A stretch of DNA of 64,000 bases from Halomonas fontilapidosi (GCF_014192285.1 NZ_JACHXQ010000005.1:62001-126000), one strand, 5' to 3'. Positions 24,401 to 33,618 are shown, numbered from the stretch's first letter. The notes: a model not told the origin generated them from the sequence alone. Translations and numbers: made by a program.

Positions 24401-24859
24401 TTAGTCCGTCGGCGTTTGGCCGAGTTCCCGCTCGGCCAGGAGGCGAAGGTCGCGCACGACGCGCTCCGTAGCATCCTTGACCGCCACACGAATGAGTTTT
24501 TCGAACGGGCGCATGGCAAAGTTCAGCTTTGCCAGTTCGAAGCTGAAGGTCAGCCGCGTATGGCCCTGCTGCGGTTCGAAGAAGTAGTTGATCTCGAATG
24601 GATCCTTGATGCCCTTGAAACACACGCGGCGCTCGGGCTCGAGCGCGATGACCTTGAAATCGGCCTCGGAGCGGCGCCCCTGATCGATTCGCACCTGCCG
24701 GGCCTTCCAGCCGACGGCCAGCGGTCCGCTGCTCAGCGGCGTCAGCTTCTGAACCTCGGGCGACCAGCGCGGATAATTGCGGACGAAATCGGTCACCACG
24801 AAGCCGAACACATCGGACACCGGGCAGCGAATCAGGGTACTGGACTGGGACTTTACCAT
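24401..24859 (-). CDS. SRPBCC-fold protein (COQ10/polyketide-cyclase-like)
   Basis: A 152-residue helix-grip protein: beta strand start STLIRCPVSDVFGFVV, the YPRWSPEV segment after the first helices, strands through FKVIALEPERRVCF and a long C-terminal helix (about residues 118-147). The fold forms a hydrophobic ligand cavity and is used by COQ10/RatA-like quinone binders and cyclases; the specific ligand is unknown. It is the first gene of a two-gene unit with the LOV photoreceptor. Light-dependent control of a lipid- or quinone-binding protein is an inference from the pairing only. Confidence 0.8.
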   Translation of the reverse strand: MVKSQSSTLIRCPVSDVFGFVVTDFVRNYPRWSPEVQKLTPLSSGPLAVGWKARQVRIDQGRRSEADFKVIALEPERRVCFKGIKDPFEINYFFEPQQGHTRLTFSFELAKLNFAMRPFEKLIRVAVKDATERVVRDLRLLAERELGQTPTD

Positions 24860-25147
24860 CGTTCAAGCGACTCCCATGGAGACGGGTGACGGGGATCGCA
24901 ACGCTGGGGCAGAGGCGTAAGAGACACGTCATCGAGCCTGGCTGCCAACACGACCAGGCTTGACGATAGCAGCATTTTCCCGGGGACGCTCCATGGATCA
25001 TTTGCCCGAGCCCGTGCCGGCTCACTCCGTCAGGTGCCTGCATGGAGCACGGAACAGCGCCGTTGACGGAGCGGGCAGTGGTTGGTGCCATGAAGGTGGG
25101 ATACCTTGAAAGCACTGCCATGCTGCCCCCCCATAGAGGAAACTTCG

Positions 25148-25837
25148 ATGATCATTCGTCATGCCAACGAGCGCGGCTACGCCGATCACGGCTGGCTGAA
25201 GTCTCGCCACACCTTTTCGTTTGCCGATTACGTCGACCCGAACCACATGGGCTTTCGCAAGCTGCGGGTGATCAACGAGGATCGCGTTCAGGGCGGCCAA
25301 GGCTTCGGCACCCATCCCCACCGGGACATGGAGATCCTCTCCTACGTGCTGGAAGGCGAGATGGCTCACCGCGACAGCATGGGCAACGGCGCGGTCATGC
25401 GCCCTGGCGATGTGCAACGCATGTCGGCCGGCACCGGCGTGCGGCACAGCGAGTTCAACAACACCCCCGACCGTGAGCTGCACTTCCTGCAGATCTGGAT
25501 CGAGCCGCAAGAGCGGGGCATCGCCCCCGACTACGAGCAGAAGGCCTTTCCCGGGGAGCAGCGCCAGGGGCAATGGCGGCTGGTGGTATCCCAGGACGGG
25601 CGCGACGGCTCGGTGAGCGTGAACCAGGACGTCAACCTCTACGCCGGGCTGTTCGAAGCCGGCGAGCGAGCGCCTACGCCTGCAGTGCGCCACGCCTGGC
25701 TGCACGTGGTACGCGGCGAGGCCGAGATCAAAGGACAGCGGCTCTCGGCCGGCGATGCCGCCGCTTTCCAGCCAGGAGAGACCATCGAGGCGGTGGGCGT
25801 GAAAGACGCGGAGATCCTGCTCTTCGACCTGGGCTGA
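25148..25837 (+). CDS. Pirin-family bicupin (quercetin 2,3-dioxygenase-like)
   Basis: A 229-residue two-cupin protein of the YhhW/pirin family. Metal ligands appear in GTHPHRDMEIL (two His), the following His of TGVRHSEFNN, and the nearby Glu. The N-terminus IIRHANERGYADHGWLKSRH (20 residues) is typical. Family members bind Fe or Ni and some oxidise quercetin, while others act as stress-linked regulators; the physiological substrate here is unknown. The ATG at 25148 follows a GAGGAAACTTCG leader. The 288-base gap before it holds no other gene. Confidence 0.9.
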   Translation: MIIRHANERGYADHGWLKSRHTFSFADYVDPNHMGFRKLRVINEDRVQGGQGFGTHPHRDMEILSYVLEGEMAHRDSMGNGAVMRPGDVQRMSAGTGVRHSEFNNTPDRELHFLQIWIEPQERGIAPDYEQKAFPGEQRQGQWRLVVSQDGRDGSVSVNQDVNLYAGLFEAGERAPTPAVRHAWLHVVRGEAEIKGQRLSAGDAAAFQPGETIEAVGVKDAEILLFDLG

Positions 25838-26015
25838 ACGGTATTCGGCGTGGAAATGGGGGCGGTAACGGAGGTGCGTGCCCCGTTCTCCCCCATGGCT
25901 ATCACCCCTGCTGCTTGGGCCAGGCGGCGATATCGGTGACATCGGCATGAGAGAAGGCGCGGCCAGGAAGGGGGTACGTCGCCGATGACTGTGCGTCACC
26001 GATTAATGTGACCCT

Positions 26016-26201
26016 GTGCTGCTCTGGGATCTCGGGGCGCTGAACAACAACGAGGAGAAGCAGGCACAGGAGGCACGCTTGCTATATGTCGGCATGACGC
26101 GGGCACGCTGGCGTCTAATGATCACCAGCAGCAAAGACAACTGGTACACCAAAAGGCTGATGGAGCTATCAGCAGATAGACAGCATTCGCTCAGGAAAGG
26201 T
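26016..26201 (+). pseudogene. Remnant of an SF1 (UvrD/Rep-type) helicase C-terminus
   Basis: Roughly 50 codons encode EEKQAQEARLLYVGMTRARW and a few further residues. LLYVGMTRAR is helicase motif VI of UvrD/Rep/AddA-type enzymes. The frame has a stop (TAA at 26004) just upstream and reads into the tRNA on the other side, so only the C-terminal tip survives. It abuts the 3' end of a tRNA gene, the usual insertion point of integrative elements, so it is probably the residue of a decayed island. The 25838-26015 gap has no recognisable gene. Confidence 0.7.
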
Positions 26202-26278
26202 TGGTGGGCCCAGCTGGACTCGAACCAGCGACCAAAGGATTATGAGTCCTCTGCTCTAACCAACTGAGCTATAGGCCC
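26202..26278 (-). tRNA. tRNA with CAU anticodon (Ile2 or elongator Met)
   Basis: A 77-nt cloverleaf including an encoded CCA. The 5' end is GGGCCTA pairing with TGGGCCC; the D-arm is GCTCAGTTGGTTAGAGC; the anticodon arm is AGGACTCATAATCCT; the T-arm is GCTGGTTCGAGTCCAGC. The CAU anticodon is shared by elongator Met and by Ile2 (read as lysidine). The T-arm and the TTGGTCGCTGG run resemble Ile2, but sequence alone does not settle it. Confidence 0.93.
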
Positions 26279-26320
26279 TTGCAGCGGAAGGCGCCGAGCG
26301 GCGCCGCAGTATGATAGCGA

Positions 26321-26614
26321 ATGGCGATGGAGGTGGCCATAGTCGACCGCCCTTGGCCGGCCGATTCTCTCGCCGCGGCACGTCCTTGCCTGGCCAGCGT
26401 GACGACCCGCGAGACGCCCGGCCGGGTGCGGGTCACCAACGCCGAGCGGGTGGCGCTGGATGGCCGCGAACTGATGGCCAACCCCACGCTGCGCTCGGTG
26501 CTGCTGCTCGGCTACCAGCAGATCGGCGACGAGGTCGCCGGTGCATCTCGATGCCGTGTTGCTGCGGCGCTGAGCCAGGGGAGTCAGGTCGCGTCGATGC
26601 CGAGGATCGTGTAG
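26321..26614 (+). CDS. Unrecognised frame or gene fragment
   Basis: A 97-residue frame between the tRNA and the propeller gene. Its middle (TRETPGRVRVTNAERVALDG) looks protein-like, but the start lacks a good ribosome site and the last 30 bases overlap the convergent gene. A one-base shift near its end gives HLDAVLLRR and a stop, so it may be a frameshifted remnant. The rest of the 305-base gap holds only a GGCGCC/GGCGCC hairpin at 26290-26305. Confidence 0.2.
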   Translation: MAMEVAIVDRPWPADSLAAARPCLASVTTRETPGRVRVTNAERVALDGRELMANPTLRSVLLLGYQQIGDEVAGASRCRVAAALSQGSQVASMPRIV

Positions 26615-27627
26615 GGCGCCTCGCAGGCGTGGCGCTCGTCCCGCTCGTCGACGCTGCCCAGGCCCAGGTGGCGGTCATTGTCATAGGCGACGAACAGGCG
26701 ATCATGGTCGAGCACGGCCAGACCCTCGGCCTTGTGCTCGAACTCCAGCGGCAGGCCTGCCGGGGTGGTCACCAGGGTCGGGCTCTTGCCGGCGCGAAAA
26801 TCCGCCAGGCTGATCTCCCACAGATAGCCGCCGATGTGCTCCTCGCCGGCCTCTTCCACCTCGTAGCTATTCAGCAGGTAGAGCCGCGCGTGGTAGGGGT
26901 CGTACTCCAGGCTCGAGAGGCCGCAGTCGTAGCGCACCTCGGGATGCTTGCCCGGATCGAAGGCATAGTGCTCGCGCAACGCATCGAGGAACACCAGGTT
27001 GCCGCTCTCGCTGATCTCGTAGTGGGCGCCCACCACCCGGCTGACGTAGGCGAAGTCATCGTGGGCCTGGCCCTGTTCGCGCGCGCCGAACAGCAATAGG
27101 CCGTCGCCCCGCTCACCGGGGATCGCGGCGAGCCCCTCGATCTTGTAATAGGGAAAGCCGATGGCGCCGTTCAGCTTGTCGCGAAGTTCCAGCGAGCCCG
27201 CCACGCCGTCGCGCGGGTCGGGGTCCACCACCTGCACCCGGTCCGGCTCGCCCAGCGGCCAGATTAGCAGGTGGTTGTAGTCGTTGAGCGCGTGGCTCTC
27301 GTCGTCGATACGATCGAAGCCGGTGGTCGCCAGCACGTGGCGGCCATCGGCGGTCAGCGCGAAGTCCTCGTACTTCTCGGCCTGCTTGACCAGCGGCTGG
27401 GTGAAGTAGGTCAGCCGGCTGTCGTCGGGGCCCTCGGCGGTGAGGGGCACGGCAAATACCGCCGAGCGCGCCTCGCCGGGAATCGGCTTGTCGCTGGCCA
27501 TCAGCAGGCGCTCGCCATCAAAGGCCACCGCCGAGACCTCGGCGTTGGCCAGCCGCCCCTTGGCATCCTTGAGGCCGGCGGGAAAGCAGTGGATGGTTCC
27601 CTGCTGCAGGATCCTGGCATTCACCAT
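26584..27627 (-). CDS. Predicted beta-propeller protein of unknown function
   Basis: A 347-residue protein with no signal peptide. Repeated blades are seen as short strands such as VSAVAFDGERLLMASDKPI, YEDFALTADGRHVLATTGF and SLEYDPYHARLYLLNSYEV. The pattern KYEDFALTADG...KIEGLAAIPG resembles DUF3616/esterase-like propellers, but the match is not firm. It is divergent from the FhuF-like gene, with a Fur-box-like sequence in the shared 145-base promoter region, so it could be iron-regulated. The function is unknown. Confidence 0.65.
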   Translation of the reverse strand: MVNARILQQGTIHCFPAGLKDAKGRLANAEVSAVAFDGERLLMASDKPIPGEARSAVFAVPLTAEGPDDSRLTYFTQPLVKQAEKYEDFALTADGRHVLATTGFDRIDDESHALNDYNHLLIWPLGEPDRVQVVDPDPRDGVAGSLELRDKLNGAIGFPYYKIEGLAAIPGERGDGLLLFGAREQGQAHDDFAYVSRVVGAHYEISESGNLVFLDALREHYAFDPGKHPEVRYDCGLSSLEYDPYHARLYLLNSYEVEEAGEEHIGGYLWEISLADFRAGKSPTLVTTPAGLPLEFEHKAEGLAVLDHDRLFVAYDNDRHLGLGSVDERDERHACEAPYTILGIDAT

Positions 27628-27715
27628 GTCGTCGTCCTTCGGATGGATGGATGCCTCACCCTACTACGCTGAAACGCGCGCCGGGAACCGCGCGGGAGCC
27701 GCTGCGCGGCCCTTT

Positions 27716-27734
27716 ATTGATAATGATTACTGTT
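27716..27734. promoter_or_regulatory. Fur-box-like site before fhuF
   Basis: ATTGATAATGATTACTGTT matches the GATAATGAT half of the Fur consensus fully and the rest partly. It lies 39 bases before the FhuF-like ATG and is also upstream of the divergent propeller gene. Confidence 0.6.
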
Positions 27735-27772
27735 TGTATAATGGCGCTTTCCGCGAACCGGGTGGTCTCGCC

Positions 27773-28513
27773 ATGCCCTCTTCCCTGGCCCGGCTCTACG
27801 TCGGCCCCCTGCAGCACCTCGCCCCGCCGGCGATCGCGCCGATGACGCACGAGGGCATGCCGGCCCATGAGCTGCTCGACCCGGCGCGCCTGGCGGCGCT
27901 GCTCGAGCGCTTCGGCGCCCAGTACGATCATGGCGACCGTCGAGCAGTGGCCTCGCTGTGGTCCAAGTGGCACTTCAGCGTTCTGGCGGCCCATGGTCTA
28001 GCCGCCAACCTGCTGCTCGAGCGCGACCTGCCGTTGAGCCTGGACGCGCTCCATCTCCAGCAATCAGCCGAGGGGCAGACCACCGGCCTGGTACTGCGCC
28101 ATGCCGGCCGCCCCCTGGCCGCTTTCGATCCTTCTGCACGCTTCACCACCCTGCTCGACGGCCACCTGGCGCCGCTGATCGAGGCCCTGGCCGCGGTATC
28201 CGGTGCCTCGCCCAAGGTGTTCTGGAGCAACGCCGGCAACTACGTCGAATACTTCGCCGGCGCCCTGGCCGAGCATCCCATGGCCGGGCCGGACGCCGGT
28301 GAGCCCGCCAAGGCGCTGATGACGCGTCGTACCCTTCCCGACGGCCGTCGCAACCCGCTCTATCACCCGGTGCGCTACGTCGAGAACGATAACGGCACCC
28401 CGCGGCGGGTGCGTCGACTGTGCTGCATCCGCTACCTGATCGACGAGCTGGGGGTGTGCGGCAACTGCCCGCTGGATTGCCCTAACAGGTCTCGCGCCGC
28501 CAAGACGCGCTGA
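27773..28513 (+). CDS. fhuF: FhuF-like siderophore-iron reductase
   Basis: A 246-residue cytoplasmic protein ending in the FhuF [2Fe-2S] motif C-C-x10-C-x2-C (CCIRYLIDELGVCGNC), which in FhuF holds the cluster that reduces ferric siderophores to release iron. The central KVFWSNAGNYVEYFAG region is also typical. The frame is open further upstream, but the ATG at 27773 begins the recognised sequence and lies behind a Fur-like box. Its position next to a siderophore receptor supports the role. A bidirectional hairpin separates it from the receptor gene. Confidence 0.88.
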   Translation: MPSSLARLYVGPLQHLAPPAIAPMTHEGMPAHELLDPARLAALLERFGAQYDHGDRRAVASLWSKWHFSVLAAHGLAANLLLERDLPLSLDALHLQQSAEGQTTGLVLRHAGRPLAAFDPSARFTTLLDGHLAPLIEALAAVSGASPKVFWSNAGNYVEYFAGALAEHPMAGPDAGEPAKALMTRRTLPDGRRNPLYHPVRYVENDNGTPRRVRRLCCIRYLIDELGVCGNCPLDCPNRSRAAKTR

Positions 28514-28530
28514 CCGCCTCAACAACGAAA

Positions 28531-28558
28531 GGACCCACCCCGGCAATGGGGTGGGCCC
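28531..28558. terminator. Bidirectional terminator hairpin
   Basis: GGaCCCACCCC pairs with GGGGTGGGcCC around a six-base loop, with one mismatch. It lies between convergent fhuF and the receptor gene and can serve both. Confidence 0.65.
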
Positions 28559-28588
28559 TGTGTGGCATGCCTTGCGGCGGGGAAAGAC

Positions 28589-30784
28589 TCAGTAGCGCCA
28601 GGTCAGGTTGGCCATAACATGGCGCGGGGCGCCGCGGAAGGCCTGATCCCACTTGAGGCTGGTCAGGTACGCCTCATCGGTGACGTTGTTGAGGTTCAAT
28701 GAACCGGTGAGATTGTCGCTGAAGTCGTAGCTTGCCATCAGATCGACCAGGGCATAGCCCTCCTGACGGGTCTTGCCTTCAGCGAAGTCGCGATCGCGCT
28801 CGATATCATCCTGCCAGCGAAGTCGTGCCCCCACCTTGAGCGCATCGAGGGCGGCCGGACGATAGCTGGTGGTGGCGCGTACCAGGTGGCGCGGAATATA
28901 GGTATTGGTCGCCTCGCCGTCGGCGTCTTCAATCTCGAGATAGGTATAACCGACACTGGCCTGCCAGCCGGGCGCCAGCTCGCCGGCAAGCGTGACCTCG
29001 ACGCCCTCGCTGGTGATGCCGTCGCCGCCCTTGTAGATGGCGGTGCCATCCGGCCGGGTACCCGCCGGCTGAGCGAGGTTGTCCTGCTCGGTGCGAAACA
29101 GCGCCAGCGACGCGTCGGCAGCGCCATCGAACACGCTGGCCTTGAAGCCGAGTTCGTAGCTCGCTCCTTCCACGGGATCGAGGAAGTCGCCGTTGCGATT
29201 GATCTCGGTCTGGGGATCGAAGATCTCAGTGTAGCTGGCGTAGAGCGAGGTCCAGTCGGTAACGTCGTAGATCAAGCCGGCATAAGGCGTCAACTCGTTG
29301 TCAACGTCGGTCTCCTGGGAACTGCCGTACTGCTCACCAACCGCGTCGGCCCAGCTCAGCCGGGCGCCCGCCACCGCGGTCCAGCGCTCGGCGAGATCCA
29401 GCTTGGCCGCGCCATAGAGGCTACGCTCCTTGACCGTGGCATCGCCCAGGGTGGTGGGATAGGCCACCCAGGCATCGGGCTCGGGGTAATCACCGTTCCA
29501 GTCGTCCAGTGGCGGCAGCCCCTGTCCTCCGGCATCGAAGTCTGCCGTCGGATAGCGAGACAGCTGCTGGTTGCGGCTCTGGCTCCAGTCCGTGCCCACC
29601 ACCAGCTGATGGGTGCGGCCAAAGGCCTCGACGTCGCCCTTGGCATGCAGGTCGGCCACCCACTGCTCGAGGTGGCGGTCGTAGCGGCTGAGCGTCAGCT
29701 GATCGTCCGAAATGCGCCCGTTCGACGCATCGGGCGTGCCGTAGATATAGAACAGCTGGGTGTCGGAGAGCATGTCCAGGTGAGTCAGCGTGCCCTTCAG
29801 CGACCAGCGCTCGCCGAGCTCCTGCTGCACTTCGAGGAAGCTGCGGCGGGTCTCCACGTCCCAGTAGGACCAGTCGGGCGCCGAGGAGGTCTCGACGTCG
29901 TAGCCGGTGGGGTCGCCGGCCGAATCATAAAGCGGCAGCGAGCCCCACATGTTGCCGTCGGTATTGTTCTGCTGCCAGGTGTGGCCCAGGGTCACCAGAG
30001 TGCTGTCGGTGACATCGGCCTCCAGCACGCCGTAGAGCAGCCCGCGCTCGCGGCTCAGCCGGTCGAGATAGGAGTCACTCTCCATCCCCGCCGCCACCAG
30101 GCGCCCGCGAAGGCGCCCGGCGTCATCCAGCGGCCCGGCGACATCGGCCTCCAGGCGCCGCTGCTCCCAGGAGCCGACGCTCGCCGAGACCGAGGCCTGG
30201 GGCTCATAGGTGGGCCGCTTGCGCACGAAGTTGACCGTCGCCGCGGGGTTGCCCGAGCCCGACATCAGGCCGGTCGCACCCCGCACCACTTCTACGCGAT
30301 CGTAGATCGCGGTATCCATGTCGCCATGCACATTGTTGTAGGGCATCGGCACGCGCAGGCCGTCGACCTGGAAGTTGGAGATCTCGAAGCCCCGCGCCGT
30401 GTAATAGGTGCGGTCGGTCTCGAGGCGCTCCACCGTGACCCCAGGAGTGCTCTCCAGGACATCGTTGGTGGTATCGAGGTTGAAATCATCCATCTGGGCC
30501 CGCGTCACGGTCGAGACCGACTGGGGCGTCTCGCGGGGCGTCAGGTCGAGCCGCGTAGCGGAACTGGTGAGCGGCACCCGGTACCGCTCCGTGCCTTCGG
30601 TGATGATCGACAGCGCCTCCGCCTCGACAGTCACCGTTTCGAGAGCCTGGGCGGGCTCGGCCTCCTGGGCAAACGAGGCAGGCGAGAGCACGACGAAGGC
30701 ACCGGCAGTGGCGAGTCCCAGCGCCCGGCGCACGGCCTGGGCAAGCGGATCGATCCTGCTGGAGAGGGAATCGGGATGACACAT
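28589..30784 (-). CDS. TonB-dependent siderophore receptor
   Basis: A 731-residue outer-membrane receptor for a ferric siderophore. After a signal peptide (residues about 1-39, SFA-QE) come the plug domain (about 70-210, with PQSVSTVTRAQM and EVVRGATGLMSGSGNPAATV split over the region) and a 22-strand barrel ending in an aromatic residue (NLTWRY). It is of the FhuE/FpvA/FoxA type that recognises hydroxamate or mixed siderophores, but no extra N-terminal signalling domain is apparent. It is preceded by a weak Fur-like site and neighbours the FhuCDB importer. Confidence 0.93.
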   Translation of the reverse strand: MCHPDSLSSRIDPLAQAVRRALGLATAGAFVVLSPASFAQEAEPAQALETVTVEAEALSIITEGTERYRVPLTSSATRLDLTPRETPQSVSTVTRAQMDDFNLDTTNDVLESTPGVTVERLETDRTYYTARGFEISNFQVDGLRVPMPYNNVHGDMDTAIYDRVEVVRGATGLMSGSGNPAATVNFVRKRPTYEPQASVSASVGSWEQRRLEADVAGPLDDAGRLRGRLVAAGMESDSYLDRLSRERGLLYGVLEADVTDSTLVTLGHTWQQNNTDGNMWGSLPLYDSAGDPTGYDVETSSAPDWSYWDVETRRSFLEVQQELGERWSLKGTLTHLDMLSDTQLFYIYGTPDASNGRISDDQLTLSRYDRHLEQWVADLHAKGDVEAFGRTHQLVVGTDWSQSRNQQLSRYPTADFDAGGQGLPPLDDWNGDYPEPDAWVAYPTTLGDATVKERSLYGAAKLDLAERWTAVAGARLSWADAVGEQYGSSQETDVDNELTPYAGLIYDVTDWTSLYASYTEIFDPQTEINRNGDFLDPVEGASYELGFKASVFDGAADASLALFRTEQDNLAQPAGTRPDGTAIYKGGDGITSEGVEVTLAGELAPGWQASVGYTYLEIEDADGEATNTYIPRHLVRATTSYRPAALDALKVGARLRWQDDIERDRDFAEGKTRQEGYALVDLMASYDFSDNLTGSLNLNNVTDEAYLTSLKWDQAFRGAPRHVMANLTWRY

Positions 30785-30824
30785 GGATGAATAGGCCTCT
30801 GGTTCTTATCTATCGGAAACGCGC

Positions 30825-30843
30825 ATGATAATAACTCGCATTA
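30825..30843. promoter_or_regulatory. Weak Fur-box-like site before the TonB receptor
   Basis: ATGATAATAACTCGCATTA keeps GATAAT and CATTA at the spacing of the Fur consensus. It is 41 bases upstream of the receptor ATG. Confidence 0.4.
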
Positions 30844-30898
30844 CACAAAAAACAAGAAGAATTCTCAATTGAGGCGACGATGATGAAGGAGGCGCACC

Positions 30899-32701
30899 TC
30901 AAAGGGAGGCATCCAGCCGCTCGATATCGCCGGTCTGCACCCGCCATTGGGCGGCATAGCGTCCGTCCTGAGCGAGCAGCTCCGCATGGGTGCCGCGCTC
31001 CACCACCTGGCCAGCGTGGACCACGGCGATCTGGTCGGCGTGAACAATGGTCGAGAGCCGGTGGGCGATCATGATCACGGTTCGCTGGTGGGCGATGCGT
31101 TTCAGCGAGCGCTGAATGGCCGCCTCGGTCTCGTTGTCCACGGCGCTGGTGGCCTCGTCCAGCACCAGGATCGGCGGGTCCTTGAGCAGCGCCCGGGCCA
31201 GCGAGAGACGCTGTCGCTGGCCGCCGGAGAGGCGCACGCCGCGCTCGCCCACCGCGGTGTCGAGCCCCTGGGGCAGCGCCTGGATGAAATCCCAGGCCTC
31301 GGCGGTGCGCGACACCTCGATGATCTCGGCCTCGGTGGCGTCCGGCTTGCCGTAGGCGATGTTGTCGCGCACCGAGCCCTCGAACAGGTAGACATCCTGG
31401 CTAACCAAGCCGATGGCGCGGCGCAGCGAGGCCAGCTCAAGCTCGCGGATCGGCTGGCCATCGATGCGGATCTCGCCCGACGCGGGATCGTGGAAGCGAA
31501 GCAGCAGCTTGATCAGGGTTGACTTGCCCGAGCCGGTGGCGCCGACCAGTGCCAGGGTATGTCCCGCCGGCACGGCCAGCTCGATGCCCTGGACCCCAGC
31601 CCCGGCATCGCCGTAACGGAAGGTCACCGCCTCGAAGTGGACCTCGCCGCGCACCGGCTCGGCCAGCGCCCGCCCGCCGTCGTCGCGCACCTGGATCGGC
31701 GTGGCCAGCAGGTCGAGGATGCGCCGCGTGCTGGCCATGGCACGCTCGAAGAGGTCGATCACCTGGGCCAGGCCGGTCAGCGGCCAAAGCAGCCGCTGGG
31801 TGAGGAACACCAGCACCCCGTAGGCACCGACGTTGAGCTCGCCCTGCAGGGCCATCATGCCGCCCACGGTGAAGGTGGCCAGGAAGCCGGCCAGGATCGC
31901 CATGCGGATCACCGGGATGAATGCCGAGCTGATGCGGATGGCCTGGCGATTGGCCTCCACGTAGGCCTCGCTGGCCTGGCGCAGCCGCTCGGCCTCGCGG
32001 GCCTCGGCGGTGAAGCTCTTGATGGTGGCGATGCCGGCCAGGTTATTGGAGAGCCGGCTCGAGAGGTCGCCGACCCGCTCGCGCACCTCGGCGTAGAGCG
32101 GCCCGGCCTTGCGTTGGAAGTAGAAGGCGCCCCACACGATCAGCGGGATCGGCGTGAAGGCAAGCAGCGCGATCAGCGGCGAGAGCACGAAGAACACCGC
32201 CCCCACCGCCACCACGGTAACGCCGACCTGGATCATGGCGTTGGCGCCGCCGTCCAGGAAACGCTCGAGCTGGTTGACGTCGTCGTTCATGGTCGCCACC
32301 AGCTGGCCGGAGCTCTGCGACTCGAAGAAGCCCATGTCGAGCCGCTGGGCATGCTCGTAGGCGTCCTGGCGCAGGTCGGCCTGCAGCCGCTGGGCCAGGT
32401 TGCGCCACAGTACCTGGAAGAGATACTCGAACAGCGACTCCCCGGCCCAGATGAAGAAGGTCAGCGCGCCGAGGATCAGGATCTGCTCGCGGGCGGACTC
32501 GAAGCCGAGCCCCGCCACAAAGCTCTGCTCCTGGTTGACCACCACGTCGATGGCCACGCCGATGAGGATCTCCGGCGCGATATCGAACAGCTTGTTGATC
32601 ACCGAGCAGGCGCTGGCGGCGATGATCCGGCGGCGATAGCCGCGGGCATAGCGCAGCAGGCGCGCCAGGGCCCGGAAACTGGAGGTGGTGGCGTCAGACA
32701 T
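30899..32701 (-). CDS. ABC exporter-type protein (fused membrane and ATPase domains)
   Basis: A 600-residue half-transporter: a six-helix membrane domain (about residues 25-325) and an ATPase domain with Walker [10 protein letters not shown], signature LSGGQRQR, Walker [10 protein letters not shown] and the H-loop IAHRLST. It resembles MsbA-type exporters that occur in siderophore loci, where they export or process siderophores or act in uptake across the inner membrane. The ATG at 32701 is preferred over upstream in-frame starts because it begins the family sequence and lies clear of the divergent Fur-like site. The substrate is inferred from context only. Confidence 0.88.
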   Translation of the reverse strand: MSDATTSSFRALARLLRYARGYRRRIIAASACSVINKLFDIAPEILIGVAIDVVVNQEQSFVAGLGFESAREQILILGALTFFIWAGESLFEYLFQVLWRNLAQRLQADLRQDAYEHAQRLDMGFFESQSSGQLVATMNDDVNQLERFLDGGANAMIQVGVTVVAVGAVFFVLSPLIALLAFTPIPLIVWGAFYFQRKAGPLYAEVRERVGDLSSRLSNNLAGIATIKSFTAEAREAERLRQASEAYVEANRQAIRISSAFIPVIRMAILAGFLATFTVGGMMALQGELNVGAYGVLVFLTQRLLWPLTGLAQVIDLFERAMASTRRILDLLATPIQVRDDGGRALAEPVRGEVHFEAVTFRYGDAGAGVQGIELAVPAGHTLALVGATGSGKSTLIKLLLRFHDPASGEIRIDGQPIRELELASLRRAIGLVSQDVYLFEGSVRDNIAYGKPDATEAEIIEVSRTAEAWDFIQALPQGLDTAVGERGVRLSGGQRQRLSLARALLKDPPILVLDEATSAVDNETEAAIQRSLKRIAHQRTVIMIAHRLSTIVHADQIAVVHAGQVVERGTHAELLAQDGRYAAQWRVQTGDIERLDASL

Positions 32702-32769
32702 GGGAAACGGTGTCCTTGGAAATGAGGCGCCACAGCATACCGGGAAGGTGGCGGCCCCGAAACAGACCT

Positions 32770-32788
32770 CATTGATAACCATTATCAC
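32770..32788. promoter_or_regulatory. Strong Fur-box-like site between divergent transporter genes
   Basis: CATTGATAACCATTATCAC carries TGATAACCATTATC, one base away from the symmetric core TGATAATCATTATC of the Fur consensus. It can control both the ABC exporter gene and fhuC. Confidence 0.75.
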
Positions 32789-32847
32789 CCGGGGTAAGGT
32801 AGCGCCCATCGCACGCCCCTCTCGGGGCTCACGAAGGAGCGTCCTGC

Positions 32848-33618
32848 ATGTTCGAACTGCGCGGAGCCGGTTTCACCATCGCCGACCGGCCGCTGCTCGC
32901 CGCCACCGAGCTGACCCTCGAGGGTGGCCGAGTGCACGGCCTGATCGGCCACAACGGCTCGGGCAAGTCGACCCTGCTCAAGCTGCTGGCCCGCCAGCAG
33001 CCGGCCAGCCAGGGCGAGCTGCACTTCGACGGACGCCCGCTGGCCGGCTGGGGCCAGCGCGAGTTCGCCCGGCGAGTGGCCTACCTGCCCCAGCAGCTGC
33101 CCGCCACGGAGAACCTGCTCGGCCGCGAGCTGGTCGGCATGGGCCGCTACCCCTGGCGCGGCCTGCTGGGCCGCCATACCCGCGAGGACGAGGCGGCCAT
33201 CGAGCGGGCCATTGCCGCGACCCACACCGAAGCCTTCGCCGACCGCCTGGTCGACACGCTTTCCGGCGGCGAGCGCCAGCGCGTCTGGCTGGCCATGCTG
33301 CTGGCCCAGGGCAGCGACTTCCTGCTGCTCGACGAGCCGCTGGCCGCGCTGGACATCGCCCACCAGGTGGAGGTGCTGGCGCTGATCCGCCAGCTCAGCC
33401 AGACGCTGGGGCTGGGCGTGGTGATCGTGCTCCACGACGTCAACATGGCGGCGCGCTACTGCGACCACCTGGTCGCCCTGCATGGCGGGCGGGTGCTGAC
33501 CCGGGGTGCCCCGGCCGAGCTGATGGACGAGGCCACGCTGGAAGCCATCTACGGCATTCCGATGCAGGTGATGGCCCACCCTACCGGCCATCATCCCGTC
33601 GCCCTGGTCCATGCATGA
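32848..33618 (+). CDS. fhuC: Ferric-siderophore importer ATPase FhuC
   Basis: A 256-residue ABC ATPase that powers siderophore import through FhuB. Walker A is GHNGSGKST, the signature LSGGERQRVWLAM and Walker B FLLLDEP, with the H-loop His in VLHDVN. The sequence YLPQQLPATENLLGRELVGM is typical of the FhuC/FecE group. It is the first gene of a fhuCDB unit and lies behind a strong Fur-like box, so iron repression is expected. A GGAG-containing leader precedes the ATG. Confidence 0.93.
   Translation: MFELRGAGFTIADRPLLAATELTLEGGRVHGLIGHNGSGKSTLLKLLARQQPASQGELHFDGRPLAGWGQREFARRVAYLPQQLPATENLLGRELVGMGRYPWRGLLGRHTREDEAAIERAIAATHTEAFADRLVDTLSGGERQRVWLAMLLAQGSDFLLLDEPLAALDIAHQVEVLALIRQLSQTLGLGVVIVLHDVNMAARYCDHLVALHGGRVLTRGAPAELMDEATLEAIYGIPMQVMAHPTGHHPVALVHA

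Noticed and set aside
26202..26267. Coding extension of the helicase fragment through the tRNA
   Set aside because: These codons are the complement of the tRNA and do not resemble helicase sequence.
28886..30790. Very long open frame antisense to the TonB receptor
   Set aside because: It mirrors the receptor gene throughout, as expected in high-GC DNA, lacks family motifs, and has no independent promoter or ribosome site.
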